The notes beneath the pieces are model-generated. The model did no database searches. It worked only from the letters and a program-made list of their open reading frames with translations, and was not told the DNA's origin. The translations under genes and the position numbers were made by a program. A DNA stretch of 64,000 nucleotides. Source: Branchiostoma belcheri (taxonomy: Eukaryota; Chordata; Leptocardii; Amphioxiformes; Branchiostomatidae). Positions 23,493 through 35,576 of the stretch are shown in pieces. How positions within the stretch are numbered: position 1 is the first letter of the stretch; each line of letters starts with the position of its first letter. The stretch lies in the NCBI RefSeq assembly GCF_001625305.1, contig NW_017804054.1:2596541-2660540 (forward strand). The letters run 5' to 3'.

Positions 23493-26400
23493 ATGAATTT
23501 CTCGGACCATTCTGTTCATGAATGCCCTATAATGGAGTCTATGGGCTTTGAAGATTACTTCCCCGACACCAGGAATGAAAGCGGCTCAAATGACTCTTCG
23601 ATTTACAACCTGCCGAAGTACAAACAGCCAATGTACATCATCGCCATCTTTGTTGTTCTCTATGTCATTGTGTTCGTGTTGTGCATTGTGGGTAATCTCG
23701 TGGTGTGCTATATCATCGCGAGAACTCCGTCACTGCGAGATGTCACCCACTCCTTCATCTTGAATCTCTCCGTGAGTGACCTCCTAGTGGGGGTCTTCTG
23801 CATCCCGTTCACCTTGGTGAACCACATTTTCCATGGTGAGTATCAAAGTAACATATTTGAGGTTAAGCCACAGCAAGTAATTCTATGGATGACATTATTA
23901 CTCCGTGAAGGAGGTCAGGACCTCCGGACGGAGTGTTGTAATCGGCTGATTTTTCATGTTCGCAGTCAAAACACTGGGTTCTCTTTGTGTACTCGGCACG
24001 CAATTTTATACGCCGTCTGCGGGCATGCCCGTGTTGATGCACGAATGTGTATTTTTGCCGTTGCTGCTTTCGCGGTCAATGTAATATCGCAGACGCACCC
24101 CTACAATTACGAGGCGAATTGGAATGGTCCAGAAAAACGCGTTGTTTGGAATAGCAGTGGGGTTCAAAAAAGTTCATGCAGATACGGGGTGGTTTTTATA
24201 AGTGGTTCCAGATGTTTTTGCCCATGGTTAAGAGATGCCAAGTTTTTTGGAAGATGTTCGCAGCCAAAACGCATTCTTCCGTACGTCGCATTTCTGTGTA
24301 ATTTCGCATGTGGTGTTGCATTATGTCCGGGATGATGCACGTCTTTTTATTTTTACCGTAGCTGTTTTGATATTGGAGTAAATGCTTATTTTCGAAACAT
24401 CCCCATTTCTTTGAAATGGTTTCGTCCGTTTATGCAACTGTTACTGCGCTAATGACGACCAGTCGCGCTGTCCTGATACACCGCGAATGTGCGAGTGTTC
24501 CCTGTAGACAGTCCCGGGAGTCATTTTTTTCGCACATTCCAGGAGCCAAACCAAAATACGTTCATGAACCGAGTCCAAAAAACCGAAACGTGAAAATCGG
24601 ATGATCGGACCTGATGTACATTTCTCTTTCTATAGATTGTACACACAATACACACATCTTTAGATAATCTGGCCATGGCAGGTTAAAAAAAAAGTAACCC
24701 TGAATCATACTAGATTAGCGTAAATGCATGTTAATGCGTTCAAAACAAGAAAAAAATTGTTTCCGGGTATTAATCTCTTGAATCACGGCGCTGAATATTG
24801 ACGCAAAATATTTCGGGCATCGCGCGCCCTTCCCGCGTCACGTGTAGGCATCTCGCATCTCTGATTGGTTGTTGCGTCTTAAGATGACTGAGCCGACGCG
24901 CGTTTAAACAATTTTTCTTTGTTCGATTTATCACACTTCACAGAGAATTGTCGCCAATGGCTACTTCTTTTTGTTGCAATATATAATACTTCACGGAGAA
25001 TTGTCGCCTATGGCTTCTTGTTATTTTTTTGCCTCTGATTGAAACCTTTTACTTTTAAGTTGTTTCAGTAACAAATGGATGTTGTAATTGTTGACAGTGA
25101 ACACAACATAGGCATTATGTCTTGTTTAACAAGGTTTATGATGTCGAAATTTGAAAAAGTAGGATTCTTGTTTTTGGGGCCGACTTGTTTGTTCGCCCTA
25201 TTGCATCAGATTTTGAGTCTGCAGAGAATGCCATCCATAAAATTTACTTGCTGTGGCCTCAACCATAAACCAACGCATACGCATGGCAAACATTACAGAT
25301 GGTCACAGGTTCACAGTTTGGGTTTCCATAATGTCATTGTTGGGTGGAACTATTCTCAATAGACAATAATTCTGGTTGTGTTCTATAATTTCACATCTAG
25401 CCCTTTAGGGAAAAAGAGTGCATTTGAGGATAGCTACGTGAAACCGGTTCTTTCTAGTTGGATACTTGACATCCACTTCAAGACACAAGGCTGATGTCTT
25501 AAGCCTCTCAAGCTCAAGAACAAATTTGCACTGGAGCAACTAAGCATTCTTCTCATTCCACGAGGCTTAGATAGTGCAGCCAAATAATTTCAAATTTTAG
25601 TACTATCCAGTATTGCACGTCTTTTCCATAACAAAAATATGATCGCATCAAGCATTCCTCATTTGCAAAACTACTTATTGGCAAATTACATTTAGTAACA
25701 GATATTGCATTTTGGTGGTATTTCACATAGCCAAAATAGATCTCCCAAGCCATCATGCAAACTGCGAATTATATTTACTTTGTTATTAATCAAACTGCTA
25801 CAAGACTTTCACATAACGAAAGATATTATTGCAAAGTATCCTCCGTTACGCAAAATTACTTACTACTATAGGTTATCATCGAGTTTGATTTTTAATATTG
25901 CGGGTTTTCATTATCCCAGTCCCCTACTGCAGCCATTTTGCTTGAGTATTACATATAAAAATAGTACATTTACTCAAGGACATCCTGCAAGTGAAAGAAC
26001 GTCCTTGGTTTACTTGGCTACATTTCCAAAAAAGGAGAGGCACGCGCTGATAATACCAAATGTGACTTTGCGAAACCTTCACCTCAAGAACAGGCTTGCC
26101 CAACCAGCCAAGATTGCCACTCTTAAAAGGTGAACAGAAAATACTCGACATCCCTTAATATCGCCTTTGGCTACGCTCACATGATAAAAGAACGAATGAA
26201 GTGATTAATCTTAAGCTAGCAAGGGAATCAGTTTTAACCATACCTTAGGGGAACTATTCCAGACGTCTTAACTGAAACCAGCTGTGCTCCAGACGACGAT
26301 TAGATTTTTTATGTTCTTTAAGAGAGCCTTAAGGAAAATGGCTAAAATGCCAAAGCTGATAGATATAGGGCTTTGACACGTTTAAGACTTACTTTTTTTC

Positions 26401-27625
26401 TTCCAGCCACACTTTATTCCTTTTTCCTGGAATAGGTTAAGAATACCACAAAGACGGTTTTAACGACAATATGTTTCGTCGGTGAAGGCTAGACATCCAG
26501 CTTACAAGATACGCCAAAAATAGTTACTCAAGCAGCAGGATATGGTTTTGGAAACGGTTAGACGTTTCAGGTAGCGTTCACTACCTTTCGGCAGTAACAC
26601 AAGACACTGGCAGGAGAAAGGCGGGTTTGTAAGCCCGAAGAATTGATTGCTATGAAAATAAGTGAAGACAAATGGAAACAAAATATAGAGAAGTCAAGAC
26701 ATGGATGATGCAAATTAGTCAAGTAGCTCCTGTTGCTTCAGAACATATTATTCGGGTTTATAAACCTGCCTTTCTGACAAGTCTCCTGTGTCACTGACGA
26801 AAGGTAGTGGATACTACCTGAAACGTCTGACCGTTTTCAAAATCATATCCAGCTGCTTGTCGATGAGTAAATTTTTTGGCGTGTTTGTTTCGGAGTTCCT
26901 AACCATACCAGTAATGTTTTATCTGCCAATTGTAAAAATTAATAACACAACAGCTACATAAATTTTGTATAAGAAGCAAAGAACTACCAATCTAAAAATA
27001 TATCAAAGTCAGATGTTTATTTCTTTCTCAGAGAACTATCTTGGTGACGTCATGTGCAAAGTCAGCCCTATGCTGAAAGGCATGTCGGTAGCCGCGTCGG
27101 TGTTCACCCTGACTGCAATCGCATTTGACAGGTATAATTTTCCAAAGTGACATTATAATATATCATACCTGCACCTTACATGACAGGTACATTATTAACA
27201 GCCTCCAGTTTAATTCCGGACTTCCAGCTAACTAAATTCCGGACTAATTCCGTATCTCGGCAACCTTATTGGTGATGGGATAGTTTTGTAAACAAAAATG
27301 TAAGAAATATGTAGACGTAGCAGCCATCGAGGACCCCTTGGAGATTAACCCAATTCTGTGCGGAATTCTGAAGAATTCTGGCTCCATTTCCCAGAATTCT
27401 GACAGCAGTTTCAGAATTCTGGAGATTTCTGCAAGGGGTCCTCGATGGCTGCTACATATTTCTTACATCATTTTTACCTTTAGTTTACGATATTAGCCCA
27501 TCTAAATGTATATGGTTGCTGATATATGGGAATTAGTTTTAGTATACTTTAAACGATTAATTTTATGAACTGATGCTGTAAGAACAACTCAATTCAGATT
27601 CTCGTCTGCTAGTTGTTTGAATAAA

Positions 27626-27660
<35 letters not shown>

Positions 27661-29617
27661 GACTCTTTAAATAGCAAGATGTTGATAATGTAAAATGATG
27701 ATGTTGAAGATGTTTCCCAATGATTGTTTGTGTGACATGTAGATACTGTGTGATTGTCCATCCGACCCGAGACCGCCTCACCGTCCGCCAGGCTGTGTAT
27801 CTCATCATCGCCATCTGGGTCGTCGCCGCCATCATCATGTCACCAACGGTAAAGGATAATCATACAATACAGGATACAAGATACAAGTTGACTTTATTCG
27901 TTTTTGGAGTGTGTATAACACTTAATCAAAATCGAATTTACATGTATAAATAATCTCATTTAGATAAAAACAGTTGCAATAAGTAAATTATTGTCGTTGT
28001 AAAAATGAACGCAGTTGTAATATATAGTTGGCTATAGACATACACAAACAAGTTAAAATTCCATGTCCGACAAAGTTAAAAAAGACAGATTGCCACATTG
28101 GTACAATATATTTACAGTGCTGATTTCATGCCAGGTCCATGCTGGTTGAGCAACTTGATCATATACTAGAGTCGGGCAATCGCACTTATTTTCAAACTTA
28201 TACTCAAATAGCGTTCAAAGATAGTACCAAAATATAACCTGACCTTTTTATCATTAAAGTCCAACCGTTTCCACTTCAACTGCTAGAAAATCTACTATAT
28301 AGTCAAAAAGAGGCGCAAACCAACGCTGTAAACTTATTTCATTAAGACCACAATATGACACCTCCTTGATGCAAATGCAACATAGAAAAGAACCTCATTG
28401 TAACATGTTCTTGTGTCTTCTTTAATAGTCTATCGTTCGCCGCGACGCGCCCTTCCAGTTCGGCCAGCAGACCCTGTCTGTGTGCGGGGCGTTCTGGCCA
28501 TCTGCGCTGCTGCGTAAGGCCTACAGCGCCTTCCTCTTCGTCATCTGCTACGCAGCGCCTGTCCTCATCAACACCTTCCTGTACGGCAGAACGGGCATCA
28601 AGCTGTGGATGACCAAGTATGTATTGCTAGACAATTCTTATTTATAAGTTAACCGGAAGGAAACCATATTGTTTTTGCTTTGTTTCCTCTTCTTCTTCTT
28701 CTCCAATCATATAAGGTCAATGACCTGAACCAGACGTCTGTCACCATGGTAACTAGTGTTGAGTTACATTATGTTGCAATTCTATAGAAGGGGGGATTTA
28801 GACTCCTGTCTGACCATAAGTACGATTTAACACAGCAAACCATATGTGAAGGTAAGCATTATGCATTAGCTTTGCAAATGTTACCTTTCTAGTTTCAATT
28901 TAAAACATCCTCTTTGTTAGTACTTCATAGAACTTCAGCAGAATCTATGCAAAAGGTAGTTTTAGTTTCCCTAAAATGGATTTCCAAATGTCTGAAAAAA
29001 GGTTTAATATGTTAAAGATTATGCTGATTGTAAAATTTTCGCTTGTAATTGTAATTTTAGCTTGTATATAAAATGTTTTGTTAATGTTGGCAGTCAATTT
29101 CTGTAATATCGCTTCATTAGCCTTCGGGCTGTTGTGATATAGCTGATGTCATTATAAGCAACTCTACATCACTATGTTCTCTTGCAGGTCGGCTGCTGCA
29201 CCTAAAGCCTGCAGTAACCAGACTGAGCAGCGAAGCCGCATCATCAAGATGATGGTCATCATCGTCGCCGTGTTCGCCATCACCTGGATGCCGCTCTACA
29301 GCTGCTGGCTATTGGAGGACTTCGGTCACCTGACCGAAAGCCAATCACAGATCCTTCACGACTACATCTACCCGATAGCTCACGTGATGGCGTTTGCCAA
29401 CAGCGCCGTGGATCCGTTCATCTACGGCTTGTACAGCAGCAACCTCCGCAGCCGCGTCACAGACATCTGCCGCCCACAGAAGACCAGGGGGAACGTTGAA
29501 GCTCGTAACAACAACAATCCTGAAAAGCCACTGGCCATTGGCCACAAGCCACAATCGTTCCAAGTGAACCTACCAACGGTAGACAACAGAAACATGCCCG
29601 GCGTATCCAACGAATAA
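23493..29617 (+). CDS. Neuropeptide FF/RFamide-type G protein-coupled receptor
   Basis: Five coding exons, 23493-23835, 27032-27131, 27743-27848, 28429-28616 and 29188-29617, all GT-AG and in phase, give 388 residues. The ATG sits 13 bases after a good acceptor (TTCACTTCAG), so an upstream non-coding exon is likely. The N terminus has three N-glycosylation sequons (NFS, NES, NDS). Landmarks: GN at 67-68 in helix 1, [10 protein letters not shown] with D96 in helix 2, CIPFTLV, C123 and C202 for the conserved disulfide, [19 protein letters not shown] with DRY at 147-149, WMP at 279-281 in helix 6, and DPFIY at 321-325 in helix 7 in place of the usual NPxxY. The GMSVxASVFTLxAIA string and CIPxTLV point to the NPFF receptor branch of the rhodopsin family; ligand would be an amidated peptide. 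SIFamide or other RFamide receptor types cannot be excluded. Intron 1 (3.2 kb) is packed with mobile DNA. Confidence 0.88.
23866..25258. mobile_element. MITE family A, long copy 4 (1.4 kb) inside receptor intron 1
   Basis: Left end AGCCACAGCAAGTAATTCTA and right end ATTTACTTGCTGTGGCC, flanks TTA and TCA. It begins 30 bases after the splice donor of receptor exon 1. Its last 180 bases match the other copies, but the middle is unique here and includes a small duplication (ACTTCACAGAGAATTGTCGC at about 24936, and a near copy at about 24989). It may be a longer relative of the short copies or have received an insertion. No transposase motif seen. Confidence 0.7.
25259..26510. other. Rest of receptor intron 1, nothing recognised
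   Basis: Non-coding sequence between the family A element and the foldback element. The plus-strand open stretch 25705-26133 shows no homology I recognise. Confidence 0.4.
26511..26883. mobile_element. Foldback element (family E) with ~130-bp inverted arms
   Basis: ACGCCAAAAA at 26511 opens an arm running through AGCAGCAGGATATGGTTTTG, AAACGGTTAGACGTTTCAGG and ACTACCTTTCGGCAG; the right arm is its inverted, diverged copy ending TTTTTTGGCGT at 26883. The arms flank a unique centre of about 100 bases. Each arm carries a hammerhead-like string (see findings). It lies in receptor intron 1. Confidence 0.85.
27197..27540. mobile_element. Foldback element (family C), copy 1, in receptor intron 2
   Basis: Outer arms pair from CCAGTTTAATTCCGGACTTC and TCTCGGCAACC on the left to GGTTGCTGATATATGGGAAT on the right. 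The inner arms AGCAGCCATCGAGGACCCCT and GGGGTCCTCGATGGCTGCT pair almost perfectly. The loop holds four AGAATTCTG-type words. A second copy of the right arm is at 48955-49103. Confidence 0.85.
27626..27661 (+). repeat. (GATT)n microsatellite
   Basis: Nine GATT units directly after TTTGAATAAA, the typical layout of a retroposon tail. Lies in receptor intron 2 shortly before exon 3. Confidence 0.95.
28648..28893 (-). mobile_element. MITE-like repeat family B, copy 3 (reversed), in receptor intron 4
   Basis: Starts GTTAACCGGAAGGAAACCAT, contains CCTCTTCTTCTTCTTCTCC, CAGACGTCTGTCACCATGG and GGATTTAGACTCCTGTCTGA, and ends AAATGTTACCTTTCTAGTTT. It begins about 30 bases after the donor of exon 4. 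Confidence 0.7.
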
Positions 29618-30143
29618 AGATAATGCCAATCTATGAAACAAGAAAAGGATAAAAATTGTTATCTTGACCTCATTCAGCCAATATTGACCATGGTGAAATC
29701 TTTGATATCAGCCCTACAGCTTTGGCTATGGCTGAACAGAAATATACGAGAATGTCATTCTCATTCACACTAGGATCTGTAAGCTGACTCAGGTCTGTTG
29801 GAAAGTGCTAGTACTATAAAATGTATTTTCAATACAAAGGACATATTTTGTGAAGAAAAGTGTATTACTAATGTGCAGAAATAGGATCTGTACATACATA
29901 AACATTATAACAAGACTTTGTATCTGAATTCTAGGAATGCCCCATCAATGAAAAAATGAAAACTTTAGAAAAATATATAAAAAAAAGAAACTATGATATT
30001 ACTTATTTATGTGTCATTTTAACATTGGGTTTCTCAGTTAAGTGCTGCGTTATTTGGGGCCCTGCGTCAGTAATACCGTATACACTTTTGAATATGAAAT
30101 GATTAAGTGTATGCTTAAAAATCAATTTCAACCATCACGTCAA

Positions 30144-30213
30144 AATAAAAAAGTCTTTATGCTTACAATTATGCATGGGCATTTGGAAATAGTTGTAAAT
30201 AGATGGAAATAAA
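30144..30213 (+). terminator. Polyadenylation signals of the receptor gene
   Basis: AATAAA at 30144-30149 and again at 30208-30213, about 530-600 bases after the receptor stop codon, with GT-rich sequence following. Either could define the mRNA end. Confidence 0.5.
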
Positions 30214-30608
30214 GTATAAAATGTGTACATTAACTGTATAACCGTACTATAGTAAATGTATACAGTTCAGCCCAGCTACCGGACGGGTTTACCGTGGTTC
30301 ACGCTTTTCAAATGCCATCGGCAGTAAAAGAGGTTATTTCCGTATGCCGAATTCCGGGTACTCTCAGAGAGCCATTTCCTGAGGAAACACTTATGCCTCC
30401 GGTCTCAGTGATCTCTGTATCAATAAGCATTACCAGATAGACCAAACATTACTCTGTGATATCAATATGCTAGGCACGTTTAACACAAGGACAGGAAGAA
30501 ACAAAGGTACGATTTACCACTGGGTGACAAAGTTGGTCTAGCTGGACATTGGCAGGAAGATTTGGTCCTGTCTTTGATTTACTGCTAATTGTCTGTTGCA
30601 TATTTTTA

Positions 30609-30739
30609 ATGTTTACCGAAGGGAAACATATTATTTTTGCTCATTTTCTTCCTCTTCTTCTTCTTCTTCAAATGGTGACCTCAATGACCTGAACCAATGT
30701 TGTGTCTGTTACCATGGTAACTAGTTTCTCTTTCTAGTT
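30609..30739 (-). mobile_element. MITE-like repeat family B, copy 4 (reversed, internally deleted)
   Basis: TGTTTACCGAAGGGAAACAT, a CTTCCTCTTCTTCTTCTTC tract, GTTACCATGGTAACTAG and CTTTCTAG in the family order, but the central 100 bases are missing. Confidence 0.6.
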
Positions 30740-32570
30740 AAAAATTTATAGCTTCAGGCTCTGGAGCTCCAGCTCTTTCTCTCTTATCGCTGCCTCCCTC
30801 TCTCATCTGTGACAGTCGTTAATTTCAAATTATTCAAAGAGTCAAAACAGAAATCAGAATAGTTTTCAGCATTTCTTTTTCATGGATGTTGTTTTTTTTG
30901 TAGTTTTGTGTATTTGGCAAATTTTGACTTTTCCTTGTCGTTTTCATGATTACGTGTGGTGAACTCGACAGTATATTTAATATTTTGTGTCGTAGATTCT
31001 TCTGATTCTGGATTTAATCTGAATATGAAAATATTAAGTGATGCCACGCTTAAAGCCAGACAATAGGCTGACATTTTGCATACTGATCACATAATCCTCT
31101 GTGGTGGTCCACACGGTGTCCTTGTATAAGAACCTACAAAGACAAAGTGCCTCCAGCAAACGGATAAACTTAGCAAAAGAAAATCCACGAAATTTCGCAG
31201 TTTCTTAAGCCATGTTATCTTAGATGGGATTATATAGCTTTTAGCAGCACCTTTGTATGATTATATAAGAAATTAACGGGATAAACTAGTACGTGATAGG
31301 GTTTTGAACATGCACTTTGGGGTTTTGGATTGTTCTTACCCATAAATACATAATTCTGATTTTTATTCTTTGAAATGCTGTTCCAAAATGTAAATCCACA
31401 GCCTAGAGCAGCATTTATTCACTTCAGGTAAGGGAATTTAAAGCACTGATCGGCTTATATAAGAGGCAATTACCCTTTAGCAATTAATAGACTGTATTTA
31501 TGTGCGTCTGTACATAGTCTAAGCGATTGTAGAAAGAATGATTTCAAACGTTATGGATTATTTTAGTGGTTTTGTTTGACCTTCGACTGACCTTTGCTTC
31601 TCAATGTTATATATAGAGACAAGTTTTATGGTGATTCAGTGATATTTACAGTATCTGTATCGTTCTGCTGTGATACAGAGACAATGAGTCAACGAGGTTA
31701 CGGAATATGATTGTATTTGAATCTTCATGTATTACATTCAATGTTTACTGTTATTATCAATTCGGGAATGAAAGTATTGTTTTGGGTGGCGGAACTGTTG
31801 ATGTGTGTTTCTGTCCGGACAGAGTAGGTTGACAGCATAGATCGAAAGACAGAAGGCAGGAGGTTAAATGTCAAGGCACACAAATGATGTGAACTTCCTT
31901 GGAGGTCTTGAAAAACCTTGAATACTTCAACAAGACAAAATTATATTTGTTTACTGCAGTACTTTGGAAATAGATGTATGATACAATTTTCATGTTTTCA
32001 TGAGCTATGTATAGTAACGTGTAGTCAACAGTATTGATCAATTAGTTGAATGTGTAAATGTGTGAAATGTAATGTTGCAAATACATTTACGCAAGTGTTG
32101 CCACGTTAGTTAAATAGTGAAAATGTGAAATTAGTTTTACTGACAATGCCCATGTGCATTACACCAATGTTAAAGGACAGCTTGAAGGTTGTGTGTGAAG
32201 GATGATTTTGTTGAATCCTCCATGTACTTAAGAAGACGTTGAACATATTTATGCCGTACACGGTTTGTAAACATTCAGTGTTCTTGATATTGTTGTAACA
32301 GACATATGATTGGAACTCAGTTACTATAAGGAATAAAAGTGATGTTGCAAAATCTACAATTTTCAGATGAATCGTTCTTGAATATTTGCCTGACTCTTGA
32401 TTGTGCCACACGGCATATAAGTCGTAGTAATACAAAAAAAGCTTACTAAAAAGGGGTATTTTAGTCTTTGTCAACGCATTCCATTTGTTATTTTGAATCC
32501 GTACTGCTTGATCAAGTTCTTGGTCTACCTTACCCACGTAAAATTGTCTACTAATAAAATAAGAATCTCA
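30740..32570. other. Intergenic, nothing recognised
   Basis: AT-rich. A 143-codon minus-strand open frame (32106-32537) resembles no family I know and has the base composition of its surroundings. A short stretch at 31097-31140 is an inverted match to the end of the 245-bp repeat at 33282. Confidence 0.4.
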
Positions 32571-32574
32571 TACA

Positions 32575-32800
32575 CTATTGCCACGTTGACATACGTCGTG
32601 CAATAGGATTTATATACTGAAAAAAACAACGATATGTTTGTGACAGCCTTAGATCGGCCGTGCATGCTAATTCTCTACCCAAGACTCTCTATAGACTATT
32701 GCCACGTTGACATTCGTCGTACAAAAGGATTTGCATACTGAAAAGTACCGGCGTGTTTGTGACAGCCTTAGATGGGTCGTGAATACTAATCAGGCTGTCT
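32575..32800 (+). repeat. 121-bp tandem duplication
   Basis: CTATTGCCACGTTGACAT starts at 32575 and again at 32696; both copies continue to TTTGTGACAGCCTTAGAT and a GGxCGTGxATxCTAAT end. Moderately diverged. Confidence 0.85.
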
Positions 32801-32867
32801 TTTGACAGAAACTGAGTTTGTGGTAAATACTTGCCGGGAATCCTTTCCGTCACAAGGTAGCTATTAT

Positions 32868-33275
32868 GATAAAGGTTTTTATTGTCCAAACAGTACCCGT
32901 GCAGTCGCAGCCTTTGACGGCTGAATTGATGCAGGGCATCACATAATAATCCATACAAATCACAACCAACAAGTAATACACATGATAACACATATATTTT
33001 CTCCACAATTTTTGTGGAACTGTCGTAAGGGTCTGTGCGGCTGCCATTCGGCGCCACAAGGTGACCTCAATACGGCTTTCCCCAACCGAAGTTAGGTACC
33101 CATTCACACCTGGGTGGAGTGAGGAAAGTCGTGTAAAGTGCCTTTCCCAAGGGCACAACGTCGGGGCGCATGTTCAGACATGTCCCGGGTATGACTCGGG
33201 TTCGAACCCGGGTCTCCCGGTTCACAGTCGAATGATCTACGCCACTACGCCACCCGACGCCACTATTATGTGGGT
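32868..33275 (-). mobile_element. Near full-length tRNA-derived SINE (reversed)
   Basis: On the minus strand it opens GGGTGGCGTAGTGGCGTAG (A box region), has a perfect B box GGGTTCGAACCCG, then the body GTGCCCTTGGGAAAGGCACT, CACCCAGGTGTGAATGGGTA, CGAATGGCAGCCGCACAGAC and a 3' tail ACAATAAAAACC. The same body is at 17180-17525. About 408 bases. Confidence 0.85.
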
Positions 33276-33281
33276 ATTGCC

Positions 33282-33770
33282 GCACGTATAGTAAGTCAGT
33301 TCAGTAAGCTCAGTTTTTCCGTTTTCTGGAAGCACCTTGTCCTTCTGGCCTCCGTAGCAGGCTTATAGAACTGGGGGTTTGGTGGTCTTCGGTTGTTTTC
33401 AGATTAGCCCAGTTCTAGACTCCCAACCCCCCCCCCCAGTTTTTGGCAGGCTATGGAGGTCCTTGAAGGTTCTTATACAAAGACACCGTGCAGACCACCA
33501 CGAAAGATTATGTATAGATAATCTACGCACGTATAGTAAGTCAGTTCAGTAAGCTCAGTTTTTCCGTTTTCTGGAAGCACCTTGTCCTTCTGGCCTCCGT
33601 AGCAGGCTTATAGAACTGGGGGGTTTGGTGGTCTTCGGTTGTTTTCAGATTAGCCCAGTTCTAGACTCCCAACCCCCCCCCCCCAGTTTTTGGCAGGCTA
33701 TGGAGGTCCTTGAAGGTTCTTATACAAAGACACCGTGCAGACCACCACGAAAGATTATGTATAGATACGT
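33282..33770 (+). repeat. 245-bp tandem duplication with poly-C tract
   Basis: GCACGTATAGTAAGTCAGTT begins at 33282 and 33527 and the two units are almost identical, so the duplication is very recent or an assembly artefact. Each unit contains inverted segments (CTGGCCTCCGTAGCAGGCT and GCAGGCTATGGAGGTCC) and an 11-13 base run of C. Confidence 0.92.
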
Positions 33771-34614
33771 AAGAAGAAATTGGCCAGCAGACCGATTTTT
33801 TAAATATTTTATGACTATTCATTTTTAAAAAAGGCTCTAAAAAATAAATAAAAAAATATCTAGAAACGTCGATCTGGGGTAAAAAATTGTGATGTGATTA
33901 AGCCATACCGGAACATTTGGATCAGACATGACCACGTTTCCCATGCCAACTTGCACCAAGCTGATTCTCGGAGGCAAGGCCAGGCTTATGACCGCCTGTA
34001 ACCGGATAGCCTCCGTTTGTCCCATATAATCTTCTTCGAGACTACCAATTAGGATACCTCTGAAAAACAGGAAATGCTACAATGAAGCTTACTTACTCCA
34101 CTGGTAATGTGTGGCGTTGAAAGCCCAAGCTACGGTTGCGCTATCTAGATATTTTCCTTTTACAGACATTCACTGCCGTGAGTTCTATTATATTTCCATT
34201 CTTCGTAATTATGGTCCACGATACATAACACCATACATATTAAAATGAAGAATTACAGACCTCCGGTAGTGGGGCACACTGCAGATTGAAAGACAAGTCA
34301 GAATCTTATAATAACTATATTTGACTGAAAGGATTGTCAGTCATTATCATGCAAGGAAACCGTCATTATCATTCCATGCATAGAATCATGTCTTGAAAAA
34401 CAAGTTGAAACTGTAACTTCATTGTCCCTGGATGCATCAGACCCCAGGTGCAGGTGCACATCGTGGGATAGGGTAATTACATCGACCTTTTAATGGTGTT
34501 TCAAAACACACGACCAAATAGAGTTATTTTGAAGCCATATGGTGTACGGATACATCCTTGTATAAAACACCGTATATGACGTCTCTCCGGTCGGCCTCCG
34601 GCAAGATTTGACTT

Positions 34615-35085
34615 CAAAAATATTTGCTTCTGAAAGGTTCAATAAGTAGTGGGCAGATGTTGGTGTCTTGTTCCGCAGTCTTGCCGCAAGACAAGCTGGA
34701 AACTACTCAGGAAATCCATATTCTTCTGAAAGGTTACACTGCGCTGGAGTCAGATGTTGACTCCGCTGCGATGTCGTGTGAGCGGCTGTAGAAGTAAAAA
34801 CAAGGCTGCTTCTGAAAGGTTACAAAACGATGTTGGCAGATGTTGACTCTGGTTAATGTAAAACATCTCCAATATGTGAGCACGTAAAGGCTGTTGATAT
34901 AAAAACAAGACTTTTGTTCTAAAAGGTTAAAAATATGTAGGTAGATCTTGACTCCAATTGAATGTGATGCCCTTAACCGCTTTCTTTTGTGGCCACAGGA
35001 AAATTGATAAATAACATATTGTGCTTAACGTTTGAATGGCATAACATGACGTGTTTAGACGTGAACATGTGCTTCTAAAGGTTAA
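34615..35085 (+). repeat. Degenerate array of ~85-155-bp units with GCTTCTGAAAGGTT
   Basis: The motif GCTTCTGAAAGGTT or a near relative recurs at 34626, 34724, 34808, 34916 and 35071, usually followed 20-30 bases later by GCAGATGTTGACTC and then AAAAACAAG. Old, irregular tandem expansion. Confidence 0.6.
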
Positions 35086-35576
35086 CAAGCTGTCGTGATA
35101 CACACAGAGTATGAGTCCCTAACTAAGGTGGCACCAGAATACCTACAAATAGCCTTGCACTTAAATTTAAAGTTCACAAAACAAAAACAAAAGCTTGACG
35201 GCCAGATGGCGATTTCCATCCCCAAATACCGCGTACCGCTAACACTCTTATCCCCCTCAGGCTGTATAAAAAGAAAACAGCATCCGATTAATAACGCCAT
35301 TTGTAGTCCATATAATATCCGCACGGTGGCGCTACTTAGTAGAACTCTACCACGTTCAATGTAGAACTTTTACCACGTTCTACTCAATGTACTAACATTA
35401 CTAGAAGAACTATTCTTACTGAATCTTAGTTAAATGCCAGTCACACTACACCAGCTAAGAACGTTCACACGGCAGTTACAGCTAGCAATCAGTTGAACAG
35501 GCAAAGCAACATAAAACTTGTCCTAAAGTCTGAAACAACAACTCCCATAGCCCAGTCATACAACTTACAAGCAGAG

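Noticed and set aside
23836-24335. Continuation of the receptor exon 1 reading frame as a 280-residue protein
   Set aside because: The frame runs past a strong donor (GTGAGT) into a family A mobile element; the receptor sequence stops at the donor and resumes in phase at 27032.
25705-26133. 142-codon plus-strand open frame as a gene inside the receptor intron
   Set aside because: No recognisable motif, and it overlaps an equally open frame on the other strand.
32106-32537. 143-codon minus-strand open frame as a gene
   Set aside because: AT-rich with no family resemblance, no conserved motif and no splice or codon signal; long chance frames are common in such sequence.
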